From BRH-c25 sp035627615 (GTDB taxonomy: Bacteria; Bacillota; Clostridia; Lutisporales; Lutisporaceae): 64,000 nucleotides of DNA. Positions 44,952 through 55,695 of this stretch are shown one piece after another. Within the stretch, counting starts at the first letter, position 1; every line of letters starts with the position of its first letter. Both the position numbers and the translations under genes were made by a program. The DNA lies in assembly GCA_035627615.1 (NCBI GenBank), contig DASPLL010000053.1:10098-74097 (forward strand), read 5' to 3'. The notes beneath the pieces were generated by a model that saw only the letters and a list, made by a program, of their open reading frames with translations, was not told the origin of the DNA and searched no databases.

Positions 44952-47900
44952 GTGCAGGGTGCCATTGTGACCGGCAAGCCGGTGCCTTTAACAGACGGTT
45001 CCGTTGTTCCCATATCCGCCAGAACCGGGGCGGATGGTTATGCCGCCAAAATAGATGGATACTTTTCAAAAAATATAATATCTGGCTCGGGAATTGAGCT
45101 GACAGTTATCCATAACACAAATTCAGACATCATTACCGATTGGTACGAAAATAAAACCGTAACGGTGGACTCTCTAGACCTGGGAGAAAATGATATTATA
45201 ATCGAACTTAGCAAGGTAAGTATGGCAACGCTTGAGGGAACAGTGACAGACAGCATGAACAGACCCATGAGAAATGTTTTTGTGACCATGCCTCAGACGA
45301 CCGGCAGCAGCAAAATGATAAACCCGTCCGCACAAACAGATGGAAACGGCAGGTATTCCATGCAGGTGGCCGCAATAGCAGGAGAGGTATCCTTCAGCGC
45401 TGTTGGCAATGAGAAAAAAATCCAAGTTATACCCGGACCCGGCATAAACACCCTTGACGTAACCATGCCGCCTCCTGCTGAGGCAACTGTAAATATAAAT
45501 CTGGAAACAATCGATTCTCAGGGGAGTGCATCCATTATGGATATTTTTACTTTAATCAGAGCCGGTGTACTGCATGTCAAGGTTGTGAATGAAATCCAAA
45601 ACACCTATGGCTATAGTGAATCCAATGATAATTATACTTACCGTATAAAAGGAAACCCGGGAGATACAATAAATGTTTATGCCGACGGCTCTAATATGTA
45701 TTATGGCAAGGCCACGGTAACAGCCGTCCTGAACGACAGCAACCACGCCGATATCAACCTTGCTTTAAAAGCAAACGGCAGTGTAAATGCTGTAATAACA
45801 GATCTTTCGGGAAACGTCAGGCCGGATGTACTCAGGTATATGATTATTCACAACGCCGACAATGGCGGATATATTACCAGCGTAAGCTCTGCATCCTCTC
45901 GCATTTCATGTGCTTTGCCCGATGGCAATTATAAAGCCGTATTAGCGTGGAAGGATATGCCGGTATACTCGATCCAGGAATGGGAGGACGAACTAAACTG
46001 CATAATAACCGGAGAGTTCCGGGTGGAGAGCGGCAAGGCTCTTTTACTGGGTACGCAAAGGATAAATTATGAAGAAGGCGGCTATTTCAGCTACAATACG
46101 ACCAATGATTTAACTTCCAGCCACAGTACTTCATTGCCCGGCCAGATAATAACACTGAGAGCTTCCTATGACTATGACATAGGCATGGTTAACATAGACC
46201 CGGGCAAGCTGGACCTTGTAGCGGCCATACCCTTTGGCGCCACTTATGTTGAGAATTCCGCCGTCAACAGGGTGACAAGAGGCAATACAGCTGCCGAGCC
46301 TATTATTGAAATTGACGCCCGCACTATTTCTCTTGATTTAAAGGATGCCATACAGACGCAGGACGGTATAGCAGGCGCCCTGACATATCAGGTCAAGGTC
46401 AACGATGATATGGCAATCTACAGCAATATTATGGCAAGCGCCAAAATGGAGTTTGTCAGCTTTGGTGTCTCATACTCAGAAGTGATAGGCGGAGTTACTC
46501 TCCCCACCACCCTGATTACCATGTTTGCGCCGGCCCATATAGCAAGAGATATACTGCTGGAAAAATCAATCAATCTCAACGGTTATGCGCCCGCCAACGC
46601 TGCCGTGGAGCTTTACGACGGAGAAATCAGGATAGGCGGGGCAACAGCGGGGGCTGTTGGTATATGGTCTGCCGATGTTTCACTGCCTGACAGGGGAGCC
46701 CCTATTTATCATTTATTAAAAGCCAAAATAATGGTAGATGGCCAGGAGTATACCGATACAGCCTTGCTCCTGGCATCGGTTTACAGAGCAGTCATTACGG
46801 AGTTCAAGCTGACCCAGGGTTCCAGCACCGTTACTTTCGACCCCCGGGAAGGAGTCCATGCATTTCCCTACATTATCGGTACAGCGCCTGTTTATGCTGA
46901 AGTTACCTTCGATGAAGGCGACAGGGTAGAAAACGTAAAGATAGCAGGCTATGACACCGAGCGTCAGGGTAATAGCTTCAAAGCCCTTCTTTTGAGCTTC
47001 CCCAACGAAATAGTGGTGCAGTATGACGAAGATAATGCAAGCGAGGAGGAGATTCTCCAGTTTGACTTCGGCGAGACTCCCGACTATATAGTAAACGCTG
47101 ATGTGGAGTTTGTGAACGGAACCGAAGATGATATAAACCTGGAATTCGGTGCGGACGGATATATCAATTCTCTCAGCATGCCGGAATTTAAAATAACCAT
47201 GCTGGATCAGAGCACCAATATAAGCATAGGGGTGGAGGAAGTGAGCTTTGACCCCGCCGCTGCCCAAAATTACACCGATTTTGGAAACGGTCTGTTTGGC
47301 TACGATCTGTCCCTTGACATAGTTGACGGCGAATATGTGATAACGGCGTATCTTGACAGGCAGCTGATTGCCATGCCGGAGGAATATCAGGCCAACAGGC
47401 AGACCACCCTGCATGCCGCCGGCAATTCGCTCAAATTCGCCAAGACCATAGTAAAGGATGCGGGCACCTTCCAGGATGTGACGGGCGCCTTCGGCGATTT
47501 CTCAAAAGCATATAAGCTGACTCAATTGCAGCACGAATATGAAATGGCGCGCCTTGATATGCAGCCATACCTGGCGGATTATTATGAACAGCAGATGGCA
47601 AGGCTGGCCAAGGAGGTTCTGGTGGGCAAATCCCTGAGCCTGATAGGGAAGGTAGCCGAAAAAATAGGTAAACGCCAGGTGGTAATTGGAGTAGCGGCTC
47701 TTGTATATGGCCACTTGATAGACGAGATGTTCGACAATGAATTTAACTCCGATTATAACAGGCTTATGGGAGAGTTGAAGGCAATACGTAAAAATAACGG
47801 CGACGACGGTAAAGAAAGCGACGAGGATAGAGGAATCCACTACAATGACGCAACCAATCCGGGGCGGAGCCGCGATACCGTGGCAAGGCCTACATGGATA

Positions 47901-49781
47901 ATGGACCCCAGCGGCTTTGTATACGAAGCTGTGGAGGGCAACCGTATCGAAGGCGTGACTGCCACAGCGCTGTACCTTCCGATGGAAGAAGCCCCCGATG
48001 CGGCTGCCGCCAGGGCCAGCGAAGAGTGGCAGTTCTGGGATGCCGGATGGTATCTGCAGGAGAATCCGCAGACCACAGGCTCTGACAGAAGGTATGCCTG
48101 GGATGTACCCGAGGGCTGGTGGATGGTGCAGTTCGTCAAGGACGGTTATCAGACGGCGTACAGCGATGCGCTGCCGGTGCCGCCTCCCCAGATGAATATC
48201 AATGTCCCCATGGTGAAGCTGAGCCAGCCCGAGGTTGAAAGCATAGTATGGGGCAGCGGCGGACGCTATGTGGACGTATATTTCAGCAAATATATGGAGC
48301 TTTTTTCGATTGAAGCTGCAAATTCCGTAAGCCTTGCCGTATACGGAGACGGCAGCGCCGTTCCCGGGAGCGTCCATTCCGCTGTTCCGGTAAAAACAGG
48401 TTTTGGTGGACTCAACCTAACCAGGGTTGCAAGATTTATACCTGCTTCGCCTATGACGGTCGGCGGGCAATACAGCCTGACGGTAAACAAGGAAGTGTCG
48501 GATTATGCAGGCTTTTCGATGGCGATTGATTATATTGGATCCGGAACTGTTCCCGCAGCCGCTGCGATAGAGAGCCTGACCGGCTCTGATATAACAGTAG
48601 AGCCGGGGCTTGATATCACCCAGGATGTGATGGATGCACTGACCTTTACACCCGTTGATCCGGCTGACGAAGGGCTGCTGGACACCAGAGCTGTATTTGT
48701 TTCCTCCAATGCAAACGTAGTAAGCATTTCGGATGACGGAATTATAACTTCGCTGGGCGAAGGCAGGGCACGGATAACAGCAACGTCAATCGATTCAGGC
48801 CTCGATGCCGACTTTACAGTAACTGTAGCCTATCCCCCCGCGGCAGTAAGGATCACCAATATGGAAATACTTGATGCAGGCGGCAGATATTTGACCGGTT
48901 TATCCATCAAACGCGGGAGTACCTATGAGCTCAATCCCATTATCACACCAGACAATGCCACAAACAAGAATATGACATACACATGCGATAATACCGCAAT
49001 AGCAACGGTCAGCAGAACCGGCGTGATACAGGCCGTTTCTGAAGGCTTGGCTACCATAACGACAAAGACAGAGGACCAGAACATCAGACAGAGGATACTA
49101 GTAAAGGTGCTGCCCCCACAGCAGCCGGGTGACGATCCGGATGACGATCCGGATGAAGATTCCCACAGACCGGGCAGCGGTTCGGGCAGCGGTTCGTGCG
49201 TAACCACCGTTGTCCCGCCGCAGATAGTTTCCGCCCCTATGACTGTGCTTCCGTTTACTGATGTAAAAGAAACCGACTGGTTCTGCGAAGCGGTTAAATT
49301 CCTGTTTGAAAAAGGTATCACCAAAGGCGTGCCGGGAGCAGGATATGCGCCGTACAAAACCGTCACCAGGGCCGAGTTCATCACCATGCTGTGCCGCGCG
49401 TTCGGCATTGAGGAGAGAAGCGGAGAAAACTACGCCGACTCAGGCAGCAATTGGTATACCGGCTTTCTGGCTGCGGCCAGGCAGTTGGGCCTTGCTCAAG
49501 GCGTGGGCGGCAACAGGTTCGAGCCCGAACGCACCATAACCCGCGAAGAGATGGTGGTTATTTTATACAATTACTTTAAATCCATAGATAAAATCACCGG
49601 TACCGGAAGTGCGCTGACCTACTCAGACAAGGATCAGGTCTCGGATTGGGCAAATGAGGCGGTGTCATACGCCTCGGCCAACGGCTGGGTCAACAGCAAA
49701 GGAAACAATATTTTCGACCCGAAGGGAGTGGCCACCAGGGCCGAGCTTGCGCAGATTTTATACAACATACTCAAGGAATGA
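44952..49781 (+). CDS. SLH-anchored surface protein, C-terminal part of the split gene
   Basis: This 1609-codon stretch starts at a GTG that is probably not a real start, because the frame is open upstream. It has carboxypeptidase-regulatory-like beta domains (about residues 50-170), long repeats of beta structure, two Big2 Ig-like domains (about 1230-1310 and 1320-1400; SNANVVSISDDGIITSLGEG and DNTAIATVSRTGVIQ), an acidic Pro/Asp linker (DDPDDDPDED) and three C-terminal SLH modules (FTDVKETDWFCEAVKFLFEK, ITREEMVVILYNYFK, ATRAELAQILYNILKE). It is therefore a cell-wall-bound giant protein. Its GC is visibly higher than flanking genes. Confidence 0.85.
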   Translation: MQGAIVTGKPVPLTDGSVVPISARTGADGYAAKIDGYFSKNIISGSGIELTVIHNTNSDIITDWYENKTVTVDSLDLGENDIIIELSKVSMATLEGTVTDSMNRPMRNVFVTMPQTTGSSKMINPSAQTDGNGRYSMQVAAIAGEVSFSAVGNEKKIQVIPGPGINTLDVTMPPPAEATVNINLETIDSQGSASIMDIFTLIRAGVLHVKVVNEIQNTYGYSESNDNYTYRIKGNPGDTINVYADGSNMYYGKATVTAVLNDSNHADINLALKANGSVNAVITDLSGNVRPDVLRYMIIHNADNGGYITSVSSASSRISCALPDGNYKAVLAWKDMPVYSIQEWEDELNCIITGEFRVESGKALLLGTQRINYEEGGYFSYNTTNDLTSSHSTSLPGQIITLRASYDYDIGMVNIDPGKLDLVAAIPFGATYVENSAVNRVTRGNTAAEPIIEIDARTISLDLKDAIQTQDGIAGALTYQVKVNDDMAIYSNIMASAKMEFVSFGVSYSEVIGGVTLPTTLITMFAPAHIARDILLEKSINLNGYAPANAAVELYDGEIRIGGATAGAVGIWSADVSLPDRGAPIYHLLKAKIMVDGQEYTDTALLLASVYRAVITEFKLTQGSSTVTFDPREGVHAFPYIIGTAPVYAEVTFDEGDRVENVKIAGYDTERQGNSFKALLLSFPNEIVVQYDEDNASEEEILQFDFGETPDYIVNADVEFVNGTEDDINLEFGADGYINSLSMPEFKITMLDQSTNISIGVEEVSFDPAAAQNYTDFGNGLFGYDLSLDIVDGEYVITAYLDRQLIAMPEEYQANRQTTLHAAGNSLKFAKTIVKDAGTFQDVTGAFGDFSKAYKLTQLQHEYEMARLDMQPYLADYYEQQMARLAKEVLVGKSLSLIGKVAEKIGKRQVVIGVAALVYGHLIDEMFDNEFNSDYNRLMGELKAIRKNNGDDGKESDEDRGIHYNDATNPGRSRDTVARPTWIMDPSGFVYEAVEGNRIEGVTATALYLPMEEAPDAAAARASEEWQFWDAGWYLQENPQTTGSDRRYAWDVPEGWWMVQFVKDGYQTAYSDALPVPPPQMNINVPMVKLSQPEVESIVWGSGGRYVDVYFSKYMELFSIEAANSVSLAVYGDGSAVPGSVHSAVPVKTGFGGLNLTRVARFIPASPMTVGGQYSLTVNKEVSDYAGFSMAIDYIGSGTVPAAAAIESLTGSDITVEPGLDITQDVMDALTFTPVDPADEGLLDTRAVFVSSNANVVSISDDGIITSLGEGRARITATSIDSGLDADFTVTVAYPPAAVRITNMEILDAGGRYLTGLSIKRGSTYELNPIITPDNATNKNMTYTCDNTAIATVSRTGVIQAVSEGLATITTKTEDQNIRQRILVKVLPPQQPGDDPDDDPDEDSHRPGSGSGSGSCVTTVVPPQIVSAPMTVLPFTDVKETDWFCEAVKFLFEKGITKGVPGAGYAPYKTVTRAEFITMLCRAFGIEERSGENYADSGSNWYTGFLAAARQLGLAQGVGGNRFEPERTITREEMVVILYNYFKSIDKITGTGSALTYSDKDQVSDWANEAVSYASANGWVNSKGNNIFDPKGVATRAELAQILYNILKE

Positions 49782-49803
49782 AGGCCTCAGGCCTTCATTC
49801 CTT
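49773..49803 (+). terminator. Perfect terminator hairpin overlapping the stop codon
   Basis: AAGGAATGAAGGCC and GGCCTTCATTCCTT are exact complements around TCA; the TGA stop is inside the left arm. Confidence 0.85.
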
Positions 49804-50027
49804 ATCCCTTCCCCATCAGGACAAGGATCTGATGTTCCCTGCCGTCGTCAACCAGGTTTACAACGTTTCCGGGGCATTCCCCCTTACGACTGATACTCCG
49901 TATCCTGTCACCCCCATCTGCTAACAGAGATTTTTTATAGTATATGCAGGTTGAAGGAATCTTAAGGAAATCGTAGAATATTATTCATTGGAAATAATTT
50001 TCATAGTTGTTTTAAGGAGGGGAAGGT

Positions 50028-51557
50028 ATGAGAAAATTCTATTTTATGCTGATTTTACTTATTCTTACATTACTGTTAAGCTCACTAATTATATACGCAG
50101 ATAGTGATCCCGTCATTCAACCGCCTATCAGCAACTCCAATTCAGACAGCGATGGGGATGGGCTGCCAGACTTCCAGGAAAAGTATAAATACTATACAGA
50201 TCCCAATAGTAAAGATAGTGATAATGATGGAACACCTGATGGAGATTGGGAAGAAAGAAGAGAGTATACCTACACTTTAAAATTCAATCTGCAGATTACC
50301 GGGCCATGGGATATAAACTCCATGAACAATGATTATCAAGATACTAGGATTATTAAGGAGACAAAGAATTATGCCGAGTGTGAAATAATATTATATCCTG
50401 AAAACAGTATCAAAGAAGGAATAGGCAGAAATTATAGCTGGGGGGATTATGGTCAGGAATTTGACAAATATTTAAAACCCTACTTATATGCAAATTGGGA
50501 TGAGCAAATGAAAAAGGACCTAATAAGTGAGTTAAAAGGAATCGGGATCGATCCTGAAAAATTGAGTGACAGAGATCTGGTTCAGAAAGTCTCAATTTGG
50601 ATAGAGGGCAGTACAGAATCAATTGAATATAGACGTCCACCTCAATTCTATCTGAAATACGATAAAAACGGCAAATTCTATGTAGATGAAAAGTATAGAC
50701 GCTATTTTGAGGAATTTGTAAAGTCAGACAAAAGTATTACATTGGATGAGTTAGTCAACAAGCTTGTTCTGGGAAAACAAATGTATTACAACAAAGCTCG
50801 AGGTGCATGTACATCATCAACAACTTATGCAGCAACAATATACAGAGCCTTAGGGATTCCTACAAGGCATGTATGTACAACTAAAATTATGTTTAAAGAT
50901 GACCTATTACACTTAACTGAAAATATAAAAAATCCTTTTGTTAAAGAATTATTGTTAAGCACAAGAAAATCCTCCTCAAATCATATGTATAACGAGGTAT
51001 ACCTTGATGGCCGGTGGATACGAATTGATTATAATGAACTGGGTTTTAGCAATATCCAAGCAGGAAGAGGCATATATTATCAACATTATAGCCCCAATGA
51101 CTTAAGTGAATTAAACATGGTGGACGATTATGGAGCTATGGTTTCAAGATCAGACTGGGGTCCATTTAAAAATGGGGAATTCTTTAAGCTGCTGGGTATG
51201 TCAGATAACTATGGTAAGTATTATAAGCCCCACTATGGATATGGGATTGATCCTGGTTTTTATGATGGCTATTCTATAGTCAGTAATGGTGATAATGAGT
51301 TTGCATTAGCCGCTCAAGCTTCTTGTGTAAAAGAATTAAGAAAGTTCAAAGATATGAAAGTTATAAATATCGATAGAGTAACCGAAGAGTATTTTAGTAA
51401 CAATAATGTATTAATTTCATCAGCTGATATTGAATACAATTACTTGCCAAACATAATAAGGAACCAAATCAGCAAGGACGAATATATGCGACTGGACATA
51501 GATGATTATAAAACAATTAAAATAAATAAGGGTATGGTACTTATTATTAAAAAATAA
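50028..51557 (+). CDS. Secreted transglutaminase-like protein with calcium-type repeats
   Basis: The 509-aa protein has a signal peptide (1-24), two thrombospondin-type-3-like calcium motifs (DSDGDGLPDFQE, DSDNDGTPDGD, residues 40-75) and a transglutaminase-like core: Cys in KARGACTSSTTYAATIYRALG (split here by position near 262), and His and Asp in NHMYNEVYLDGRWIRID. The triad suggests a papain-like fold acting as protease or crosslinker at the surface. AAGGAGG precedes the ATG. It is co-oriented with, but terminated separately from, the giant SLH gene. Confidence 0.85.
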   Translation: MRKFYFMLILLILTLLLSSLIIYADSDPVIQPPISNSNSDSDGDGLPDFQEKYKYYTDPNSKDSDNDGTPDGDWEERREYTYTLKFNLQITGPWDINSMNNDYQDTRIIKETKNYAECEIILYPENSIKEGIGRNYSWGDYGQEFDKYLKPYLYANWDEQMKKDLISELKGIGIDPEKLSDRDLVQKVSIWIEGSTESIEYRRPPQFYLKYDKNGKFYVDEKYRRYFEEFVKSDKSITLDELVNKLVLGKQMYYNKARGACTSSTTYAATIYRALGIPTRHVCTTKIMFKDDLLHLTENIKNPFVKELLLSTRKSSSNHMYNEVYLDGRWIRIDYNELGFSNIQAGRGIYYQHYSPNDLSELNMVDDYGAMVSRSDWGPFKNGEFFKLLGMSDNYGKYYKPHYGYGIDPGFYDGYSIVSNGDNEFALAAQASCVKELRKFKDMKVINIDRVTEEYFSNNNVLISSADIEYNYLPNIIRNQISKDEYMRLDIDDYKTIKINKGMVLIIKK

Positions 51558-51587
51558 GTACACATGAACAAAATGGTCAGGTTAACA

Positions 51588-51623
51588 AAAGCAGAAGGGA
51601 CGGTCTACCGTCCCTTCTGCTTT
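51588..51623. repeat. Palindrome family 2 copy, perfect hairpin (terminator)
   Basis: AAAGCAGAAGGGACGG and CCGTCCCTTCTGCTTT are exact complements around TCTA. It lies between convergent genes and likely terminates both. Confidence 0.85.
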
Positions 51624-51644
51624 CGTTATTCTTATGTAACCAGA

Positions 51645-52883
51645 TCAATTCCGGATTAGTTTCCATAATAATCCTGGTGGATCAATTTGCACTTTGTTTT
51701 GCATCATATAGGTTTTAGATGTTTTCCCTGTCTGGATCGTCAGGGTTGCAACATCAGTACCTGGAGCAGCAGGTAACTTTACTTCCAGGGGATCTATTGA
51801 ATAAGCTACTTTCATGCCCGGATAACCAAAGACCTGTATTGTCTCATTCACTATTAACTCACTTTCCGTATGCCAGGGAGTAGTAATTTTACCAAAACCA
51901 TTTGCCGGAGGCTCAAGTGTAAATGATTTGAACTGCGGCCGGACCTGGTCCAAAATCTGAGCATTTGCCTCAAGTGCGCTTTTCAGGTTTTGATTGGCTT
52001 TCCTGCTGCCCAGCACAGCAGCTATAATATAATGCTTTTCACTTCCATTTACTACCGGTGTTGCTGACACAAAGCATCCGCCGGCTATAACACCGGAACC
52101 GGTTTTAATTCCCACAATACCATGCTTGCCTAACATAGAATTTACATTGTACACCTTCCCGGCAACAGGGAGGACTGCTTGAGGCATGGCGACAATTTCA
52201 CGAAAGACCGGATCCTGCATAGCTGCCTGTGCAATTATTATTTGATCGACAGCATTGCTCACCGTAGCCTCATTTGCCCCACTGGCGTCGGCATAGTGTG
52301 TATCTGTCATCCCCATAGCTTTGGCTGTTTCATTCATTTTGGCAACAAATGCTTCATTAGTCCCCGCAACCCATCGGCCTAATGTATCGGCGATATTGTT
52401 CCCGGACGGCAGCATCAAGCCTTGTAGAAGCTGCCTCTCTGTAAAGCTCTTTCCTAAAGCAACAGGTAAATAGGAATGATTATTTTGTATTGCATACTTA
52501 TAACCGGCGACATCCTCAGCAGTCATCGTCAGACTCGGTCCTTCTTCGCCAGGCTGTAACGGATGAGTTTTCAGAACCGTATATGCAGTCATTATTTTTG
52601 CCACACTGGCAATTGGAATCGGAGTCTGGTCCGGCGAAGCCGCTATAACACCGAAAGTGTCAGTTCCAACGGCGGATTGGCCTTGCTCAGGAAAGGAAAC
52701 TGATAGCTCACCAGGCAAAACAATATTCTGTGCAGCTGCTGCAGTACCTACCGCCGGAATCGGGCTGCTGAAGCGAAAAGCCCCCATTGCACTCAATCCA
52801 ACAACTGCCAGGATAAAAAGCGCAGCAATAACCCCTTTGGGGGTAATATTAGTAGATTTTGATGACTTTGAAGTATCAGACAT
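51645..52883 (-). CDS. D-alanyl-D-alanine carboxypeptidase (PBP5-like)
   Basis: The 412-aa protein has a cytoplasmic tail, one N-terminal membrane anchor (about 18-38), and a peptidase S11 domain with the SxxK (ASVAKIM), SGN (SGNNIAD) and KTG (IKTGSG) motifs. It trims D-Ala from peptidoglycan stem peptides. It is anchored N-terminally rather than by the usual cleaved signal and C-terminal amphipathic helix. GGAGG precedes the ATG. Confidence 0.92.
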   Translation of the reverse strand: MSDTSKSSKSTNITPKGVIAALFILAVVGLSAMGAFRFSSPIPAVGTAAAAQNIVLPGELSVSFPEQGQSAVGTDTFGVIAASPDQTPIPIASVAKIMTAYTVLKTHPLQPGEEGPSLTMTAEDVAGYKYAIQNNHSYLPVALGKSFTERQLLQGLMLPSGNNIADTLGRWVAGTNEAFVAKMNETAKAMGMTDTHYADASGANEATVSNAVDQIIIAQAAMQDPVFREIVAMPQAVLPVAGKVYNVNSMLGKHGIVGIKTGSGVIAGGCFVSATPVVNGSEKHYIIAAVLGSRKANQNLKSALEANAQILDQVRPQFKSFTLEPPANGFGKITTPWHTESELIVNETIQVFGYPGMKVAYSIDPLEVKLPAAPGTDVATLTIQTGKTSKTYMMQNKVQIDPPGLLWKLIRN

Positions 52884-53320
52884 AATAACCTCCGATAATT
52901 TTATTAAAACCTAATATCCGATTTTGCTACAGTGAAACAGACAATGTAAAATACATGTCATAACTCCAACTTCTCTAAGTAAACAATCCCCCCATCAATG
53001 AAATTTTGTTCTTCATTTTCCAGCTGCCTTTGAATGTGAACCACCTAATTGTCCACCAACTCTCCAACATGCTCTATCATAATTTCTTTTTTCACTGCCC
53101 TTTTTCCTGCTGGATTAACCTGGTTTTTATTGGAATCTCTATTCATGGCATACGAAAGCGTATTTGAACAACTCGCTTATTTTTTGCTGACATGATTTCA
53201 TAATGTTAAATCTAAAAGCAGACTTTAACGCGAGGTTTATGTCCATATAAAGCAAAAACACTGCATTCATCTAAATACAGTGTTTTATATGAAAAGCAAA
53301 AAGAACCATCCCTTCTGCTT
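52884..53320. other. Intergenic region between carboxypeptidase and HelD genes
   Basis: The 437 bp carry palindrome family 1 copy C and, directly attached, a degenerate family 2 copy. No convincing gene is present; the sequence is AT-rich. Confidence 0.5.
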
Positions 53321-53323
53321 TTA
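53254..53323. repeat. Palindrome family 1 copy C joined to a degenerate family 2 copy
   Basis: AAAAACACTGCATTC and AAATACAGTGTTTT pair at 53254-53287, followed at once by AAAAGCAAAAAGAACCATCC and CTTCTGCTTTTAA (53291-53323). The side-by-side placement hints at a shared insertion process. Confidence 0.6.
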
Positions 53324-55567
53324 ATGCTCTCTCTGTAATAATGGCGTACACTTTCCTGAATAGTATACGCATAACACATGAAGCGCTCTGGTGCAGGCAG
53401 TATAAAACAGCAGTCTTTCCTCTTCACAACAGTAATTTCCATTTCCTGCATTATAGATCAGCACTACATCAAATTCCAGACCTTTTGCAAGATAAGCAGG
53501 TATTATTACTGCGCCATTCATATATTCTTCATCCTCATTGGTTATGGCTTTAACCTGAACCTTATCCTTTAAGCAGCCATACACTTCATTCGCTTCTTTT
53601 TTATTCCTTGTTAAAATACCAATAGATTTATAGCCTTTATCCTTATATGCTTTGATATCCTCGTGAATTCTTTTCTTTATGTCCTCTTCCTGAGGAAAGC
53701 CAAGCACTAAAGGTTCATCTCCGGATCTTTCCACGGATTCATCGGCAGCTTCCCTCTTAAGAAGAGTTCTCGAAAACTTCGTAATCTCTATTGTAGATCT
53801 GTAACTTTTCGTTAAGTTCATTATGCATGTATTATCCTGTGGGAATATATGCGAGATATTGTTGTAGTCGCCGACATTCATATATGGGTTTATCGATTGA
53901 TTGAGATCACCCAGCATAGTTATGCTTGCATGGCTGAAAAGCTGGCAGAAAATTTCATATTGAAGCGCTGTGTAGTCCTGTGCCTCATCTATAATAACAT
54001 ATTTGATTTCTGATGTTTTGGGCAGGTCCCCCAAAGCCCCCTTAAGATACAGCAGCGGAGGCTGATCCTCATAATAAAGCTGTCGTGCATCCAGGTTTTC
54101 CAGTGTATAATTTTTAATTTCATCTATTTCCTTTTTACAGTTTTCACTGTTCGAGTTCCCTGAAAAAAGCCCCAGCTCTTCAATAAACTGCTTATAGATA
54201 TCTACTATGTCAAACTTCGTAATCCTGTCTATTTCAGAGTAAATATCCTTCATTTCATCCCTTACACGAGAAATACCTTTCCCGCTGATTTCTACTTTAT
54301 CTATATACGAACCGGTATCATTGAGTTCACCGATGACTTCCCTTATCCTTTCCTCTTCATAAGGTTTCAGAAGGAACAAAATTCTTTCCCTGATCTTCTG
54401 AAGCCTCTTTTTCAAAGGAAGCTTGAAATAATCGTTATAATACAGTTTTTTCAAGTCCTTAGATGAGATTATCAACTTATCTCCGAAAAAGATATCGGTG
54501 AAATTTCTTTCTTTCACTTCAACATATGCTGCATATTTCTTTAACATATCCGTAAATTCAATCGATGATTTAAATTTTATATTATGAATTCTCTTTTGGT
54601 AGCCCGGTTTATCCTTTGATCCCAAAATATATTCCATCATTTCATAGTAGTCTTCCTTTTTGAGTTCATCGCCCAGAGCCTTATGCATGTATTCCTTGAA
54701 GGTGGTCTGGAGCATATTATCTTCTCCAAGCTGGGGCAATACATTGGATATATAATCATTAAAAATCTGATTGGGTGAGAATATTATTATATTTTGAGGT
54801 GCTACCTTATCACGGTGCTTATAAAGCAGGTAAGCCACTCTATGAAGGGCAATGGATGTTTTCCCGCTGCCTGCAGGTCCTTGTACAACCAAATTTTTAT
54901 ACTCCTCGTTGCGTATTACTTGATTCTGTTCTCTCTGAATACTCGTAATAATAGTCCTCATCTTACTATCGGTACTTTTGCTCAGTACTTCCTGCAGTAT
55001 TTCATCATCAATCTTTAGATTACTGTTAAACATGTATTCGATTTTACCGTTGTTTATTTTGTACTGTCTCTTCAACGTTACTTTACCGCTAACAATCCCT
55101 TCAGGACATTTATAGCTGGCTTCACCAATTTCATAGTCATAGAACATGCCGGAAACTGGAGCCCTCCAGTCATATACCAGGATATCATAGCTGTCATTTA
55201 CCAAGTTCGCTATTCCTATATAGTATTTTTCAGGACTCTCATTTCCATTTTCAAGAAAATCAATTCTTCCAAAGTAGGGCGACAAAACTAATTTCTCATA
55301 TTTTTCCTCAAGCTTTTTTGTAAACCTATAGGTTCTCTTTTGCCTTTTCATCAGATCGATGTATGCCAAAAAGTCTACAAGCTGATCCAGATTATTTGCT
55401 ATAGAAATAGAACCTACATCCTGCCATAATTCCCTTTGGGTTTCTATATTTTCTGTTTTGAGCCTCTCACTGGATTCACGCTTTTCATCAAGCTGCTTGC
55501 GGGCTTCTTTTAATACAATCTCCAGCCATTCATTTTCCTTGATCCATTCATAGTCGTTTATGTTCAC
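53321..55567 (-). CDS. helD: HelD-like UvrD/Rep helicase
   Basis: The 748-aa protein has the N-terminal HelD arm (MNINDYEWIKENEWLEIVLK), the DWRAPVSGMFYDYE motif specific to HelD, Walker A GPAGSGKTSIALHR, Walker B IDEAQDYT and the motif YRSTIEI. HelD binds RNA polymerase and releases it from DNA. The length and motif order match Bacillota HelD. The start is GTG at 55567 with GAGGAGGG 6 nt upstream. It is monocistronic. Confidence 0.92.
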   Translation of the reverse strand: MNINDYEWIKENEWLEIVLKEARKQLDEKRESSERLKTENIETQRELWQDVGSISIANNLDQLVDFLAYIDLMKRQKRTYRFTKKLEEKYEKLVLSPYFGRIDFLENGNESPEKYYIGIANLVNDSYDILVYDWRAPVSGMFYDYEIGEASYKCPEGIVSGKVTLKRQYKINNGKIEYMFNSNLKIDDEILQEVLSKSTDSKMRTIITSIQREQNQVIRNEEYKNLVVQGPAGSGKTSIALHRVAYLLYKHRDKVAPQNIIIFSPNQIFNDYISNVLPQLGEDNMLQTTFKEYMHKALGDELKKEDYYEMMEYILGSKDKPGYQKRIHNIKFKSSIEFTDMLKKYAAYVEVKERNFTDIFFGDKLIISSKDLKKLYYNDYFKLPLKKRLQKIRERILFLLKPYEEERIREVIGELNDTGSYIDKVEISGKGISRVRDEMKDIYSEIDRITKFDIVDIYKQFIEELGLFSGNSNSENCKKEIDEIKNYTLENLDARQLYYEDQPPLLYLKGALGDLPKTSEIKYVIIDEAQDYTALQYEIFCQLFSHASITMLGDLNQSINPYMNVGDYNNISHIFPQDNTCIMNLTKSYRSTIEITKFSRTLLKREAADESVERSGDEPLVLGFPQEEDIKKRIHEDIKAYKDKGYKSIGILTRNKKEANEVYGCLKDKVQVKAITNEDEEYMNGAVIIPAYLAKGLEFDVVLIYNAGNGNYCCEEERLLFYTACTRALHVLCVYYSGKCTPLLQREH

Positions 55568-55695
55568 GACATACCCTCCTCTACAAACTCCGACTTAAAA
55601 AAATATTCCTAACCATATTGACATTGCATTTTTTATCGTATATAATATAATTAGGGTATTATTTTTATACGCCTTTGCGAATGCAAATTAATTTT

